Origin: Salinivirgaceae bacterium
GTDB lineage: Bacteria > Bacteroidota > Bacteroidia > Bacteroidales > SZUA-534
Length of the DNA stretch: 64,000 nt
Direction of reading: 5' to 3'
Assembly (NCBI GenBank): GCA_017474765.1
Contig: JAFVGW010000054.1
Coordinates: 39,476-103,475, forward strand
The translations under genes and the position numbers were made by a program. Shown in pieces: positions 9,260-18,023 of the stretch (position 1 is its first letter; every line of letters begins with the position of its first letter). A model generated the notes under the pieces. It saw nothing but the letters and a program-made list of their open reading frames with translations, was not told where the DNA came from and ran no database searches.

Positions 9260-10383
9260 TGACAACGGTAATCTCTGAGATTCAAGATATTGAACGACAA
9301 ATTCAATATCGGTAAAACAACGTCAAATATAGGAATTAAAAATAAAAATCCACGTTCATTTAATTTTATCATATTCACCTTGTATATAATGAGTTGCACA
9401 ATCAGCCTCAAGGCAAAGGCTGTTGCAGCCTCAATATATAGGCCGAATGGATATATGGCAACAATCAGCGCGGCATAAAAAAGCAGACGACTGAACAACT
9501 CGATGCTGAGGCTGAATTTGGTTCCCAAACGGTAGTGGGTCCAAGTGCTCAAATGGCGTTTTTTCTGCTTCACCCATTGTCTGAAAGTTTCACAAGGCTC
9601 TGATATTGTGGCACTTCCTTTGGTTGTTACAATTCGCGTGTTGCGCTTTGTTGCACGTTCGTTGACAAACAGGTCATCGTCGCCAGACATTAGGTGATAG
9701 TGCGACTGAAAACCGTTCTTTGAGAAGAAAATGCTGCGTGTGTACGACATGTTCCGCCCCACTCCCATGTATGGATGCTTTGCTTTGGCCAAGCCCAGAT
9801 ATTGCATTGCAATGCTGATGGTATCGAATCGTATAATCTTGTTGAGCAAGCCTTTACGCGCTTCGTAACCGCCATAGCCCAAAACAATTTCAGTGTTTTC
9901 GGCATAGGCAGCCATCATGTCGGCAAGCCAATGGTTGCTGGCTGGATAGCAGTCGGCATCGGTGAGGACAATATGCTCGTTTTTGGCTGATTTCAAGCCG
10001 ATTGTAACGGCGAGTTTCTTCCCGTGAGTGAATTTTCGGTCAACTTCGATGCTGGTGTGACGCAAATTCTTATAGGTCTGCTCAAGTTCGGCAAGAATCA
10101 TCAGCGTATCGTCTTCCGAGCAATCGTTCACCACAATCACCTCAAAATCAGGATAATCTTGCTCCAATATTTTCGGAAGATACTTTTGCAGATTCTCGCC
10201 TTCGTTGCGGGCGCAGACAATGACCGAGGCAGGCGGCTGCACCGACGGCTGTTGTGGCGGCTTGTTTCGCGCTGGACGCAGAAAAACAGCCAAATAATAG
10301 ATTATCTGTATTAAAACCGCCGACGCAAGTATCAGCAGCATAATCAGTTGCCATTGGTCGAGCGAGTCGATATACTGTTTCAC
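9256..10383 (-). CDS. Membrane glycosyltransferase family 2
   Basis: A 375-residue GT2 with an N-terminal membrane anchor (residues ~14-36), the nucleotide-sugar fold (VIVCARNEGENLQKYLP, then EVIVVNDCSEDDTL), the DxD-type LTDADCYP near residue 140, GDDDLFVNE near 225 and QWVKQKKRH near 265, then two or three C-terminal spans. This is the layout of membrane GT2 synthases of polysaccharide or lipid acceptors. It starts with GTG at 10383, and its stop overlaps the sigma factor start by 4 bp, so the two are translationally coupled. The substrate is unknown. Confidence 0.88.
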   Translation of the reverse strand: MKQYIDSLDQWQLIMLLILASAVLIQIIYYLAVFLRPARNKPPQQPSVQPPASVIVCARNEGENLQKYLPKILEQDYPDFEVIVVNDCSEDDTLMILAELEQTYKNLRHTSIEVDRKFTHGKKLAVTIGLKSAKNEHIVLTDADCYPASNHWLADMMAAYAENTEIVLGYGGYEARKGLLNKIIRFDTISIAMQYLGLAKAKHPYMGVGRNMSYTRSIFFSKNGFQSHYHLMSGDDDLFVNERATKRNTRIVTTKGSATISEPCETFRQWVKQKKRHLSTWTHYRLGTKFSLSIELFSRLLFYAALIVAIYPFGLYIEAATAFALRLIVQLIIYKVNMIKLNERGFLFLIPIFDVVLPILNLSFNILNLRDYRCQ

Positions 10384-10481
10384 ATTAGTTAGAATTAGTC
10401 AGTGCAATATTATAAACGAAACGGGCAGAAATATTGCAGGACTTTAATTTTTATTTTGACAACGCTCGGTTAATAAAGGTG

Positions 10482-12923
10482 CTATTTGCCTTTCGCGCCT
10501 GCGCAACTCTCGCAATAACCTGCTTTGACGCTCTCGTTTTCAAACACGCGCAGCGAGAATCCTTCATCCTTGCCGTTCAGCAGTTTGCAGTATGTTTCGG
10601 GTTCTATCTGCCTGATGCGCTCCATTGCCGCATCAAATGCCGCCGTGTGCATCTCGTTCTCAAACAGCGAGCAAAGCGATACGTATGTCAGCAGAAGTTG
10701 CATGTTGGTTGTTTGTGCCGCCCATGGTTCCAACGTTTTGATTGTCAGCATATAATCCTTGTTATCAAGGAAGAGTTCGGCAAGTTTCAAACTGTTTTCC
10801 ATCGACACTGCCTTGATGTCGACAATCGACTTGATGCGCTCCACGCAAGCCGTCTTTGTGGCGCGGACGTGAGTCACCGAGTCAACCTCGCTGATGGTTT
10901 TAAGTTGCAGGCGCAGGTTCAGACCATCGACGGCCCGTTTTTGCAGAGGCGTATAATAGAGGCGGTCAATTCCTGACTGCAAACGTGGGCCGATGTCTTT
11001 GAACAAACCTTCGGGATAGTTCACATGCATGAGCAGATTATTGAACGCAATATACTCATTCTGAGGGTTTAAGACGGCTAACTGCTCAATCGGCTCCTTC
11101 ATGTCGGTTTCCTTAATCTGCCCAAGCCGATAGCGTAACCAAAGTTTGTTCATGGCAAGTCCAGCAAAATCGGGCTCGTCGGGAATCTGCATATCGTTGA
11201 TGGCGCTTTCGGGATACTCCCCTTTCATAATGCGCCGCATGATGTATTTCTGGATTGAGAGAGCAAGAATTCGGTCCGAAGAGTCGCACGCCTCCTTGAA
11301 CTTACGAAACATGAACGGCTGCTCATTTTTGCCTGTGATGTCGTAAACAATGCGCATCTGAATCCGCGCAAAGCGATGTTTTTGGAGGATTGGCTCGAGT
11401 TCTTTGGCAAGATTGTTTTTCAGAATGCTGTCCTGAACCCGTTCAATAGGAAGTTTGGCCAAATGGCTGTATTTGGTTGAACGTATGTCGGTTACAAAAT
11501 CAGCCCAGTTGTAGTCGGTTATTATTTCGGTTCGGGTTGAGTCGAACTGGCGCTTCTCGAGTGCGCGCACAATACTTTCGGCACGGCGGCGCTGCAGATT
11601 GCGGTTCACCGAGTCGCTGCCCTCAACCGACGAATATGCCGTGATGGTCATGTTAAGTATATGAAAATCACGCTGTTCAAGTGCTTCAAGAAATGGCTCG
11701 ATGTCCGCCTCGTTGTAGTCGGCCTTGTTGCCCTTGAACGGAATCACAAATTCAAGGTCGGCGCTGTCGGGAATGGGTTTGTAAACACCGAATTTAGTAT
11801 TGAATGCGAGCGTGTCGGCCAGCATTTTAACGTTGTTTTTGTAAGTGCCCTTGATGGGATGAATGAACGTTTTTGGCACGCTTGTGCAAACTGCTCCGTC
11901 CTGGATAATCAGCAAGTTGATTTCGCTTTCGTTCAAATCGATATTTTCTGGTAAATCAGCCACTTTGCCCTTGAAAGCCTTCGATTTTCCTGTGGTTTTT
12001 ATCAGATTTTTCTTCAGAATCTTCTTCGATTTGTACGGCTTTGTCATCACTCCCCGATTGAACCGATTGTAATCCAATATGTTACGTTCAAACTTGCAAT
12101 CATATTGTTCTTTTTGCAGAATGTCCAGCGCCAGCGCATCGTTTTTGTTGCGCATGATTTTCTGCAGAGTCTTCACATTTTCAACATCGATGAATACCTC
12201 GCGACCTTCAACCACAAGTGCGTCGCGCAACTCGTTGAGGTTAGTCATGCGGTTGATGCGCTTGCACACTTCGGGGTCGTAGTTGTCCAAGCCATTGTTT
12301 TTAATGGTGTAAGGCACTTTCAGCATGTCGCGGTTGCGCATCCCCTCGTTGAACGAACGAAAATTGCCCAACACCACCGACACATACACGCGCTTGCCCT
12401 CCAAATCGATGTTCGATGATGCGCCAATATACTGATAATTAGTACTTTCAAAAAGTGCTGCCGAACGGCTGTTCGACATCCAACGGAAAACCAATTCCTC
12501 GGCCATCTCATAGTAGGTCAGATTCACTTTCCCCTTCATCACATTGATTTTGGTGGTCAGTTCGGCTGCCTCGCTCGAACCGCCGTAAGCCTCCATTCGT
12601 GCCGCAATGGTGTTTTTGAGTTTTGCGTTCGGGTCCTCGTCGGCCATCATCGCCATATATTCTGATTGCTCGCGGGCAATGGTAAACATTAAAGGTTTGT
12701 AAATCAGCGGTTCGCAGTCACGCTCATAAAGAATGGAGTTAATTTGGTCGATGATAATGCTGTCCATCAACTGACGCTTAAAGTCGTTGGGCAAAATTTG
12801 CGATATGGCAGCCATCGGCTCACCATCAATAATATATGTCTTGCGGGCCACGTTCTGCTGCGCCGTACAAAACAGCGACAGGAAAAACACCAACAACAAA
12901 TTGAGTGCTATCTTTTTCAACAT
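10482..12923 (-). CDS. Secreted protein with CAP-like and OmpA-like regions
   Basis: 813 residues with a signal peptide (KKIALNLLLVFFLSLF, cleavage near CTAQQ). Residues ~60-190 resemble a CAP/SCP domain: a helix around REQSEYMAM, then YYEMAEELVFRWMSNS, NYQYIGAS and a terminal YVSVVLGNF strand. Residues ~420-470 resemble an OmpA C-terminal peptidoglycan-binding fold: ITAYSSVEGSDSVNRN followed by LQRRRAESIVRALEKR, the same pattern as TDSxGSxxYNxxLSxRRA. The C-terminal half is helical and ends in a cysteine pair (CESC). A periplasmic or outer-membrane role in cell-wall contact is inferred. The start is ATG 12923, one codon inside a TTG-opened frame, 25 bp after a TAACTTTG box. Confidence 0.6.
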   Translation of the reverse strand: MLKKIALNLLLVFFLSLFCTAQQNVARKTYIIDGEPMAAISQILPNDFKRQLMDSIIIDQINSILYERDCEPLIYKPLMFTIAREQSEYMAMMADEDPNAKLKNTIAARMEAYGGSSEAAELTTKINVMKGKVNLTYYEMAEELVFRWMSNSRSAALFESTNYQYIGASSNIDLEGKRVYVSVVLGNFRSFNEGMRNRDMLKVPYTIKNNGLDNYDPEVCKRINRMTNLNELRDALVVEGREVFIDVENVKTLQKIMRNKNDALALDILQKEQYDCKFERNILDYNRFNRGVMTKPYKSKKILKKNLIKTTGKSKAFKGKVADLPENIDLNESEINLLIIQDGAVCTSVPKTFIHPIKGTYKNNVKMLADTLAFNTKFGVYKPIPDSADLEFVIPFKGNKADYNEADIEPFLEALEQRDFHILNMTITAYSSVEGSDSVNRNLQRRRAESIVRALEKRQFDSTRTEIITDYNWADFVTDIRSTKYSHLAKLPIERVQDSILKNNLAKELEPILQKHRFARIQMRIVYDITGKNEQPFMFRKFKEACDSSDRILALSIQKYIMRRIMKGEYPESAINDMQIPDEPDFAGLAMNKLWLRYRLGQIKETDMKEPIEQLAVLNPQNEYIAFNNLLMHVNYPEGLFKDIGPRLQSGIDRLYYTPLQKRAVDGLNLRLQLKTISEVDSVTHVRATKTACVERIKSIVDIKAVSMENSLKLAELFLDNKDYMLTIKTLEPWAAQTTNMQLLLTYVSLCSLFENEMHTAAFDAAMERIRQIEPETYCKLLNGKDEGFSLRVFENESVKAGYCESCAGAKGK

Positions 12924-12948
12924 CAATACGCTTTTTCTTAAAAACTCG

Positions 12949-12956
12949 CAAAGTTA
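12949..12956 (-). promoter_or_regulatory. Putative -7 promoter box for the CAP/OmpA-like gene
   Basis: Minus-strand TAACTTTG (TAnnTTTG), 25 bp upstream of the ATG at 12923. Confidence 0.45.
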
Positions 12957-12979
12957 AAAATAATTGTATGCAGTTGGCG

Positions 12980-13216
12980 TCATGAGTTTTTTTTGCGCAT
13001 TTCTGGGTCCATTGCGCAGATGGCGGCCAGCCGTTCCACAAATTTCTTCTCCGACGGGTGCTTCTCGTACATGTAGAGCAGCATCTCGTCTTGTGCCTCG
13101 CGCGACTGACGAAGTATTGATAATGAAGTTGTTATCAGCCCATGACTATAGTGCAGCCTCTGCATCTGGTCGAGCAAAGCCAACTCTTTGGGCGACATTC
13201 TGAATCCGTTTGCCAT
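12980..13216 (-). CDS. Small hypothetical protein
   Basis: 78 residues, predicted largely helical (KELALLDQMQRLHYSHGLI, SREAQDEMLLYMYEKHP) with a basic C-terminus. No family is recognised and there is no signal peptide. It stands between the CAP/OmpA-like gene and the GH95 terminator on the same strand. The start ATG is clear and codon use matches the GC-rich neighbours, which supports a real gene, but the function is unknown. Confidence 0.55.
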   Translation of the reverse strand: MANGFRMSPKELALLDQMQRLHYSHGLITTSLSILRQSREAQDEMLLYMYEKHPSEKKFVERLAAICAMDPEMRKKNS

Positions 13217-13254
13217 TTTGTTCGATGCTGAATTGTTCGTGGTAAAGATAAAAA

Positions 13255-13293
13255 AACTGGCGGAAAAGCCGATTGTCAGCCGTTCCGCCAGTT
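13255..13293 (-). terminator. Rho-independent terminator of the GH95 gene
   Basis: 11-bp perfect stem AACTGGCGGAA / TTCCGCCAGTT followed on the minus strand by a run of six T. It lies 18 bp beyond the GH95 stop. Confidence 0.85.
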
Positions 13294-13310
13294 CTGATAA
13301 AATATACGGT

Positions 13311-15818
13311 TCATTTCTTTGCTGTCACGCTAACCACCTGTCCCTTAACCGTTTCCACATCATACTCAAAGTATTTTCCACACTCGGGCTGACCGATGCT
13401 TGCCTTTTCCGACACAATCGGCTCTTTCACATCGGCCGACACGAGCAGAGCGTTCGGGCAAGTGCCTTCGGCGGGTTTCAGGCCAGCGCCTTCGAGTTCA
13501 ACGGCCGAGCGGATTCGCAGTGTTCCGCCGATGGTCGATGTGATTTTTGCCGACGCCAGTTTGCCGCCATTCCAATCCATATCAACCACAAATCCGCCGC
13601 GGGCGCACAAGCCGCTCACACTGCCGTCAGCCCAAACGTCGGGCAGGGCGGGCAGAAGATGTACTGCGCCATCGTGGCTCTGCAGCAGCATTTCGGCCAC
13701 GCCAGCGCAGAATCCGAAGTTACCGTCAATTTGGAAAGGCGGATGCGCGTCGAACAGATTGGCATAGGTGCGTCCGTTGCCGCGCGCCATCCACGGGTTT
13801 CCACCCGAAGGCAGCAGATTCAGCATATTGCAGATGATTTTATATGCGTGGTTGCCGTCCAAAAGGCGCGCCCAAAGGTTGATTTTCCAGCCGATAGACC
13901 AGCCCGTGGCCATATCGCCGCGCTGTGTGAGCGTGTTTTTGGCGGCCTCAAACAGTTGCGGCTGCTTGAACGGCGAAATCTGATTCGATGGATAAAGTCC
14001 GTACAAGTGCGATACGTGGCGGTGTTGGTCGGTCGGGTCGTCAGCATCAACAAGCCACTCTTGCAACTGATTGTGCTGACCAATCGCCATTGGGGCGATG
14101 CGGTCGAGAACGGTCTGCGCCGAATCGCGGAAAGCGGCGTCAACACCAAGCACCGCCGAAGCCGCAATTGCCTGATTCAGAACATCAAAAACAATTTGAT
14201 TGTCCATCGTGCAACCCGCCGTCATCGACGAGCCGTCGTTGGTGTAGCCGTGTTCGGGCGATGTTGACGGTGTGGTCACCAAATAGCCCAGCGTGGGGTG
14301 TTCAACCATTGCCGTCATATAGAATCGGGCGCTCTCTTTCAATATGTTATAGTTGTCGGCAAGGAACTTCTTGTCGCCTGTGAACAGATAATGCTGCCAA
14401 ATGTGAGTCGATAGCCAGCCGCCGCCGTTGGGCCACATTCCCCAGTAGGCGCCGTCAATCGGGCCCGTAACGCGCCAAATGTCGGTGTTGTGGTGAGCCA
14501 CCCAGCCGTCGGCGTTATACATCTGCCGAGCTGTGGCACGGCCAGTCTGCGCAAGGTCGGCGATGAGCGAGAACAGCGGTTGGTGGCACTCGCTCAAGTT
14601 CGTAACCTCGGCGGGCCAGTAGTTCATTTCGGCGTTGATATTGATTGTGTATTTGCTGTCCCACGGCGCGTCAACCATATTGTTCCAGATGCCTTGCAGG
14701 TTGGCCGCCTGCCCGCCAGGCTGCGACGACGAGATGAGCAGATAGCGTCCGTATTGGAACATCAGCGCCACCATTGCTTGGTCGTTGCCCTTGTTGAAGG
14801 CTTCCAGCCGACGGTCGGTCTCAATGGCCGAACTGTCCGATTTTGGCAACTCAAGCCGCACGCGGTCGAATTGCTTTTTGTATGCCGATATGTGATTGGC
14901 TAACAGTTGATTATAATCTTTTTCGACGGCTTTCGCCAATGCCGATTCAGCCAATTCTTCGGCATTTCCGCTCACATCGTTGTAGTTCACAAAATTGGTT
15001 GCCGATGCAATGAAGATGGTCGCCGCCGATGCGCCGCGAACCATCAGTTTGTTCTCGCCAGCCAGGTTGGTGCCGTCGCTTTTGATTGTAACTGCCAGAT
15101 ACGCACCAAGTTTCGCATCCACGCCTTCCTGCGACTTCCCGTCAATCTTGACAATCATTTTCACATCTTCGGCGTCCTTGAAGCCGCCCGTGCCAACAAT
15201 TGTCGTCTTATTGTCCTTCACATCGATGGTGTTCGGCAGCGGGCAGTTGTGACTGATGTCGAAATTCAGCCCCTTCCGTTGGTCCGACTCAATGCGCACA
15301 ACTATCACATTATCAGTCAGTGAAGCGAACGCCGTGCGCGTGATGTTGGCGCCATTGGCCGCAAACCGCGTGGTGGCTGTGGCATTGCTGATGTTCAGGT
15401 CGCGATAGTAGTTGCTAACATCTTGAATATCTGACATATCAATAAACAGACTGCCCAGCGTCAGATAGCCCATACCATTCTGTCCTGTAAAGAAATTCTG
15501 ATTCACAACATCTTGTGCCTCAGCAAATTTGCCGTCAAAAATCAGTTTCCTGACCTTTGGCAGAGCCGCGTTGGCCTTTTCAGGGATGTTGTTGTGCGGT
15601 CCGCCAGCCCAGAACGTCTCGTCGTTGAGTTGGATTTCCTCGTGCCCCGTGCCGCCGAAAACCATTCCGCCCTGATGCGAGTTGCCGATGGGCAGCGCCT
15701 CGGTCCAAGCCTTTGCAGGCTGCGAGTACCACAACTTAAGTTCTTCATTGTCAGCCTTGTTGCCGCACGAGCAGACAACCGCGCCAACCATTAACGCTAA
15801 TGCAATTTGTTTCTTCAT
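13311..15818 (-). CDS. Glycoside hydrolase family 95 lipoprotein (alpha-L-fucosidase or alpha-L-galactosidase)
   Basis: GH95 enzymes invert and release terminal alpha-1,2-L-fucose or alpha-L-galactose from side chains. The 835-residue protein begins with a lipoprotein signal ([18 protein letters not shown]). It then shows the family opening [33 protein letters not shown], and the active-site segments [15 protein letters not shown] (near residue 396, Asn pair) and TSPEHGYT (near 522, likely general acid Glu). A C-terminal beta domain follows. It is probably on the outer membrane or periplasmic. In the company of GH97, GH2, GH43 and CE1, alpha-L-galactose of glucuronoarabinoxylan is a plausible substrate, but fucose cannot be excluded from sequence. 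Confidence 0.92.
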   Translation of the reverse strand: MKKQIALALMVGAVVCSCGNKADNEELKLWYSQPAKAWTEALPIGNSHQGGMVFGGTGHEEIQLNDETFWAGGPHNNIPEKANAALPKVRKLIFDGKFAEAQDVVNQNFFTGQNGMGYLTLGSLFIDMSDIQDVSNYYRDLNISNATATTRFAANGANITRTAFASLTDNVIVVRIESDQRKGLNFDISHNCPLPNTIDVKDNKTTIVGTGGFKDAEDVKMIVKIDGKSQEGVDAKLGAYLAVTIKSDGTNLAGENKLMVRGASAATIFIASATNFVNYNDVSGNAEELAESALAKAVEKDYNQLLANHISAYKKQFDRVRLELPKSDSSAIETDRRLEAFNKGNDQAMVALMFQYGRYLLISSSQPGGQAANLQGIWNNMVDAPWDSKYTININAEMNYWPAEVTNLSECHQPLFSLIADLAQTGRATARQMYNADGWVAHHNTDIWRVTGPIDGAYWGMWPNGGGWLSTHIWQHYLFTGDKKFLADNYNILKESARFYMTAMVEHPTLGYLVTTPSTSPEHGYTNDGSSMTAGCTMDNQIVFDVLNQAIAASAVLGVDAAFRDSAQTVLDRIAPMAIGQHNQLQEWLVDADDPTDQHRHVSHLYGLYPSNQISPFKQPQLFEAAKNTLTQRGDMATGWSIGWKINLWARLLDGNHAYKIICNMLNLLPSGGNPWMARGNGRTYANLFDAHPPFQIDGNFGFCAGVAEMLLQSHDGAVHLLPALPDVWADGSVSGLCARGGFVVDMDWNGGKLASAKITSTIGGTLRIRSAVELEGAGLKPAEGTCPNALLVSADVKEPIVSEKASIGQPECGKYFEYDVETVKGQVVSVTAKK

Positions 15819-15919
15819 ACAGAGTGTGTTTTGTTTTCGTAAATATATCTAAAAGTATTTTGTACTTTTATAAATATGGGGAAAATTTTGTGCGCGCTTT
15901 CCGCGAAAGCCCTGCTTCC

Positions 15920-15988
15920 CGCTATCTTACAGCACCAAGCACGGTTTCGGGCAGCGTTCCCAAAAGGGTTATGGCAGAGAGTTTGCGG
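15920..15988. repeat. 69-bp direct repeat, copy A
   Basis: 64 of 69 bases are identical to copy B at 17657-17725, in the same orientation; weaker similarity extends about 15 bp further to the left. It overlaps the end of the broken coding fragment at 15922-16146. The pair brackets the AlbA_2 gene. Confidence 0.85.
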
Positions 15989-16146
15989 CCAATGTCTTTA
16001 AGCGAGTGGCCGCAGTGGTATAGGTTGTTATCGACAATGAGCCAGCGGTCGTGCGAAGGGGCGGTCCAAATGTGCGTGTCAATCGGCTCAACGCCTGCGG
16101 CAGAGTTGTGGATATTGCGCAGCGCGGTCAGGTCTTTGCCTGAATA
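15922..16146 (-). pseudogene. C-terminal remnant of a PLD-like / ORF6N-type protein
   Basis: 74 codons read in frame directly after the TGA stop of the AlbA_2 gene, ending at TAG 15922. The peptide contains THIWTAPSHDRWLIVDNN followed by LYHCGHSLKDIGRKLSAI. This resembles the 'SHDRFLIID..VYHxGASLKDLGKK' tail I associate with ORF6N-domain and phage-type regulator proteins. No start codon or N-terminal domain is present, so this is a remnant or, less likely, a read-through extension of the upstream gene. The family assignment is from memory and moderate. Confidence 0.5.
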
Positions 16147-17466
16147 TCACAATAATTCCCAATGTCCGCCTTTGTCAGGCCCAACACGTCGGATGATGCC
16201 TTTCTCTTGCAGTTTTTTTAAGTGCACCTGAACATTACGCATAGCTATTCCAATTTCGTCAGAAATCATTTTTGCCGAAATCGAAGGATTGTCACGTAGC
16301 AGTCTTACAATTTTCTGTTGTGCGGCAGGCAATTTTTCTACGATGCTTTCTGCGATGTTTTCTACGATGCTTTCCGCATCTGAAGGAATCCAAGCGTACG
16401 GAACAACTACTCGCGTAAAATGTTCCATAAAAACAAAGCAATCCTCACTATACACTTTAAGCACGCGCAATAATCCTGTGCCCAGCGATTCAACTAAATC
16501 AACATCACGAAAAACGCGCATCAGTTCCTTATTGCGTGGATTGCTCACTCCGCCGAAAAACTCTGCCCTGCTCATTCCGTTGGGTAGCGAACCCGCCGAT
16601 GTTATTTCCAATCGGTCTGAAAAGAGTTCAAACTTAGGCGATAATTCATTGAAGTAATCATTATGTACTATGGCGTTTATTACTAATTCGCGCACAGCGC
16701 GCTCGTTCCATAGCGGCGTGTCGGTTCTATAAGGATAACCAATCTTGCTTTTAACTCTGTTTTCCATCTGCAGGCGATTCAGCACTTGGTCAGCGGCCTT
16801 TAGAAGCGAACAATAGCCATATTCGTTATTTTCAATCAATTTATCTCTGTCTGTACCTGCATATTTTGCCAACTTAATTGAAATGCTGTTAGAGTCGGCT
16901 AATAAGTATGCCACATAATTGTATTCTCCATTGGCGGTCAGTAAATCGAGATTGCGGGCAAAACTGTTGTTTAACGCAAGATGCTGACTATCATAATAAA
17001 TGTGTAACTGACGGAATGTAAGGTCATTGTGGGGCGATATAATGTGCTTAAGTGACCGATGGACACGCCTTGTGTACAAATCCTCAATTTGCTTTGATGT
17101 CATAGGTTCGGCGGCCGTTCCTACACGTAAAAAGCAGCCTCGTTCCGACAAACCATATTTCGTCTTGTAGTATGGTTTCTCGCTTCCACTTGCAATAAAT
17201 ATTTTTATAACACGCACATTATCAATTGTCTCCACTTGTACATCAAACAGCCCCATAGGCGAAGGTGAAATGCCTAAACGAATACGGTCTTTTATTTTGA
17301 GCATATCACCATCAATGTCATTCACTCCAATAGGCATACCATTGTCATCTATTCCTATGTATATCATACCGCCTTCATTGTAATTAAGGAATGCAACGAC
17401 TTCTTTTTCCAAATCAAGGTCGCGTGTCAATTCTCTTTTAAATTCTATGCGGTTTGTCTCTATCAT
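16147..17466 (-). CDS. AlbA_2 / Schlafen-type ATP-binding protein with winged helix
   Basis: A 439-residue protein. The N-terminal AlbA_2 domain (FKRELTRDLDLEKEVVAFLN, then GGMIYIGIDDNGMPIGV) resembles the Schlafen DNA/RNA-binding fold. The middle HATPase-like region has ELVINAIVHNDYF (N-box), DRLEITSAGSLPNGM and SLGTGLLRV. The C-terminal 65 residues form a winged helix (QQKIVRLLRDNPSISAKMIS). Such proteins are called RecG-like or putative transcriptional regulators and often occur in mobile or defence contexts. ATG 17466 is chosen over an in-frame TTG at 17481. The gene sits between two 69-bp direct repeats. Confidence 0.85.
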   Translation of the reverse strand: MIETNRIEFKRELTRDLDLEKEVVAFLNYNEGGMIYIGIDDNGMPIGVNDIDGDMLKIKDRIRLGISPSPMGLFDVQVETIDNVRVIKIFIASGSEKPYYKTKYGLSERGCFLRVGTAAEPMTSKQIEDLYTRRVHRSLKHIISPHNDLTFRQLHIYYDSQHLALNNSFARNLDLLTANGEYNYVAYLLADSNSISIKLAKYAGTDRDKLIENNEYGYCSLLKAADQVLNRLQMENRVKSKIGYPYRTDTPLWNERAVRELVINAIVHNDYFNELSPKFELFSDRLEITSAGSLPNGMSRAEFFGGVSNPRNKELMRVFRDVDLVESLGTGLLRVLKVYSEDCFVFMEHFTRVVVPYAWIPSDAESIVENIAESIVEKLPAAQQKIVRLLRDNPSISAKMISDEIGIAMRNVQVHLKKLQEKGIIRRVGPDKGGHWELL

Positions 17467-17656
17467 AAATAAACTGTGCAAGTTATAAAAAGCGATATAT
17501 CAATATATTGGCATTATGTTGTCTTGGTAATTGCGCTGTTTCTAACTGTATATTTTTGTCAAATATAAACGAGTGGAATGAAAAATGAAAAGAAAAATGC
17601 TTTTCGGGATTGAAAAGAAAACGTTTTCGACTGTACCGCTCAAAAGCCCCGCCTGC

Positions 17657-17725
17657 CGCTATCTTACAGCACCAAGCCCCGTTTCGGGCAGCGTCCCCAT
17701 AAGGGTTATGGCTGAGAGTTTGCGG
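17657..17725. repeat. 69-bp direct repeat, copy B
   Basis: Matches copy A at 15920-15988 (64/69). In the minus-strand frame it still encodes RKLSAITLMGTLPETGLGAVR and stop, nearly the same tail as the remnant at copy A. It also supplies the last codons of the small membrane protein gene in another frame. Confidence 0.85.
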
Positions 17726-17996
17726 ATTCTTCCTTGTCTTCTTCCTCTTTCTTCCTTTTAAACTTGGCTTTCAGCCGTTTAACGCCTTCCACGCCCAGAA
17801 TTGTCAGGCCACCGTATTGGCAGGTTTTGGCCAGGCCGAAAAGCACAACCCACAGCACGCCTTTGACTTGCGGCGACAGGAACGGAAAAGCCATCTGCGC
17901 AAACGACAGAATGTAGAACGGAATGCAAAGCAGCAGAATCACCACACCCGTCCTGAACGACAGCCCTTTAAGGAAGTTTTTTATCTTTTCCAACAT
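17706..17996 (-). CDS. Small two-span membrane protein
   Basis: 96 residues with two hydrophobic helices (TGVVILLLCIPFYILSFAQ and VKGVLWVVLFGLAKTC) and a lysine-rich cytoplasmic tail (KAKFKRKKEEEDKEE). The pattern resembles 'transporter suffix domain' proteins, with low certainty. Its last five residues (ANSQP) come from repeat copy B, so the native C-terminus may have been replaced. ATG 17996 is used rather than TTG 18002. Confidence 0.55.
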   Translation of the reverse strand: MLEKIKNFLKGLSFRTGVVILLLCIPFYILSFAQMAFPFLSPQVKGVLWVVLFGLAKTCQYGGLTILGVEGVKRLKAKFKRKKEEEDKEESANSQP

Positions 17997-18023
17997 TTTC
18001 AATCGCGCGTTTTTGCAAATATA

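Noticed and set aside
13188..14267. 359-codon + strand open frame opposite GH95
   Set aside because: Antisense shadow; low-complexity His/Arg/Ala-rich translation and the opposite strand is a well-conserved enzyme.
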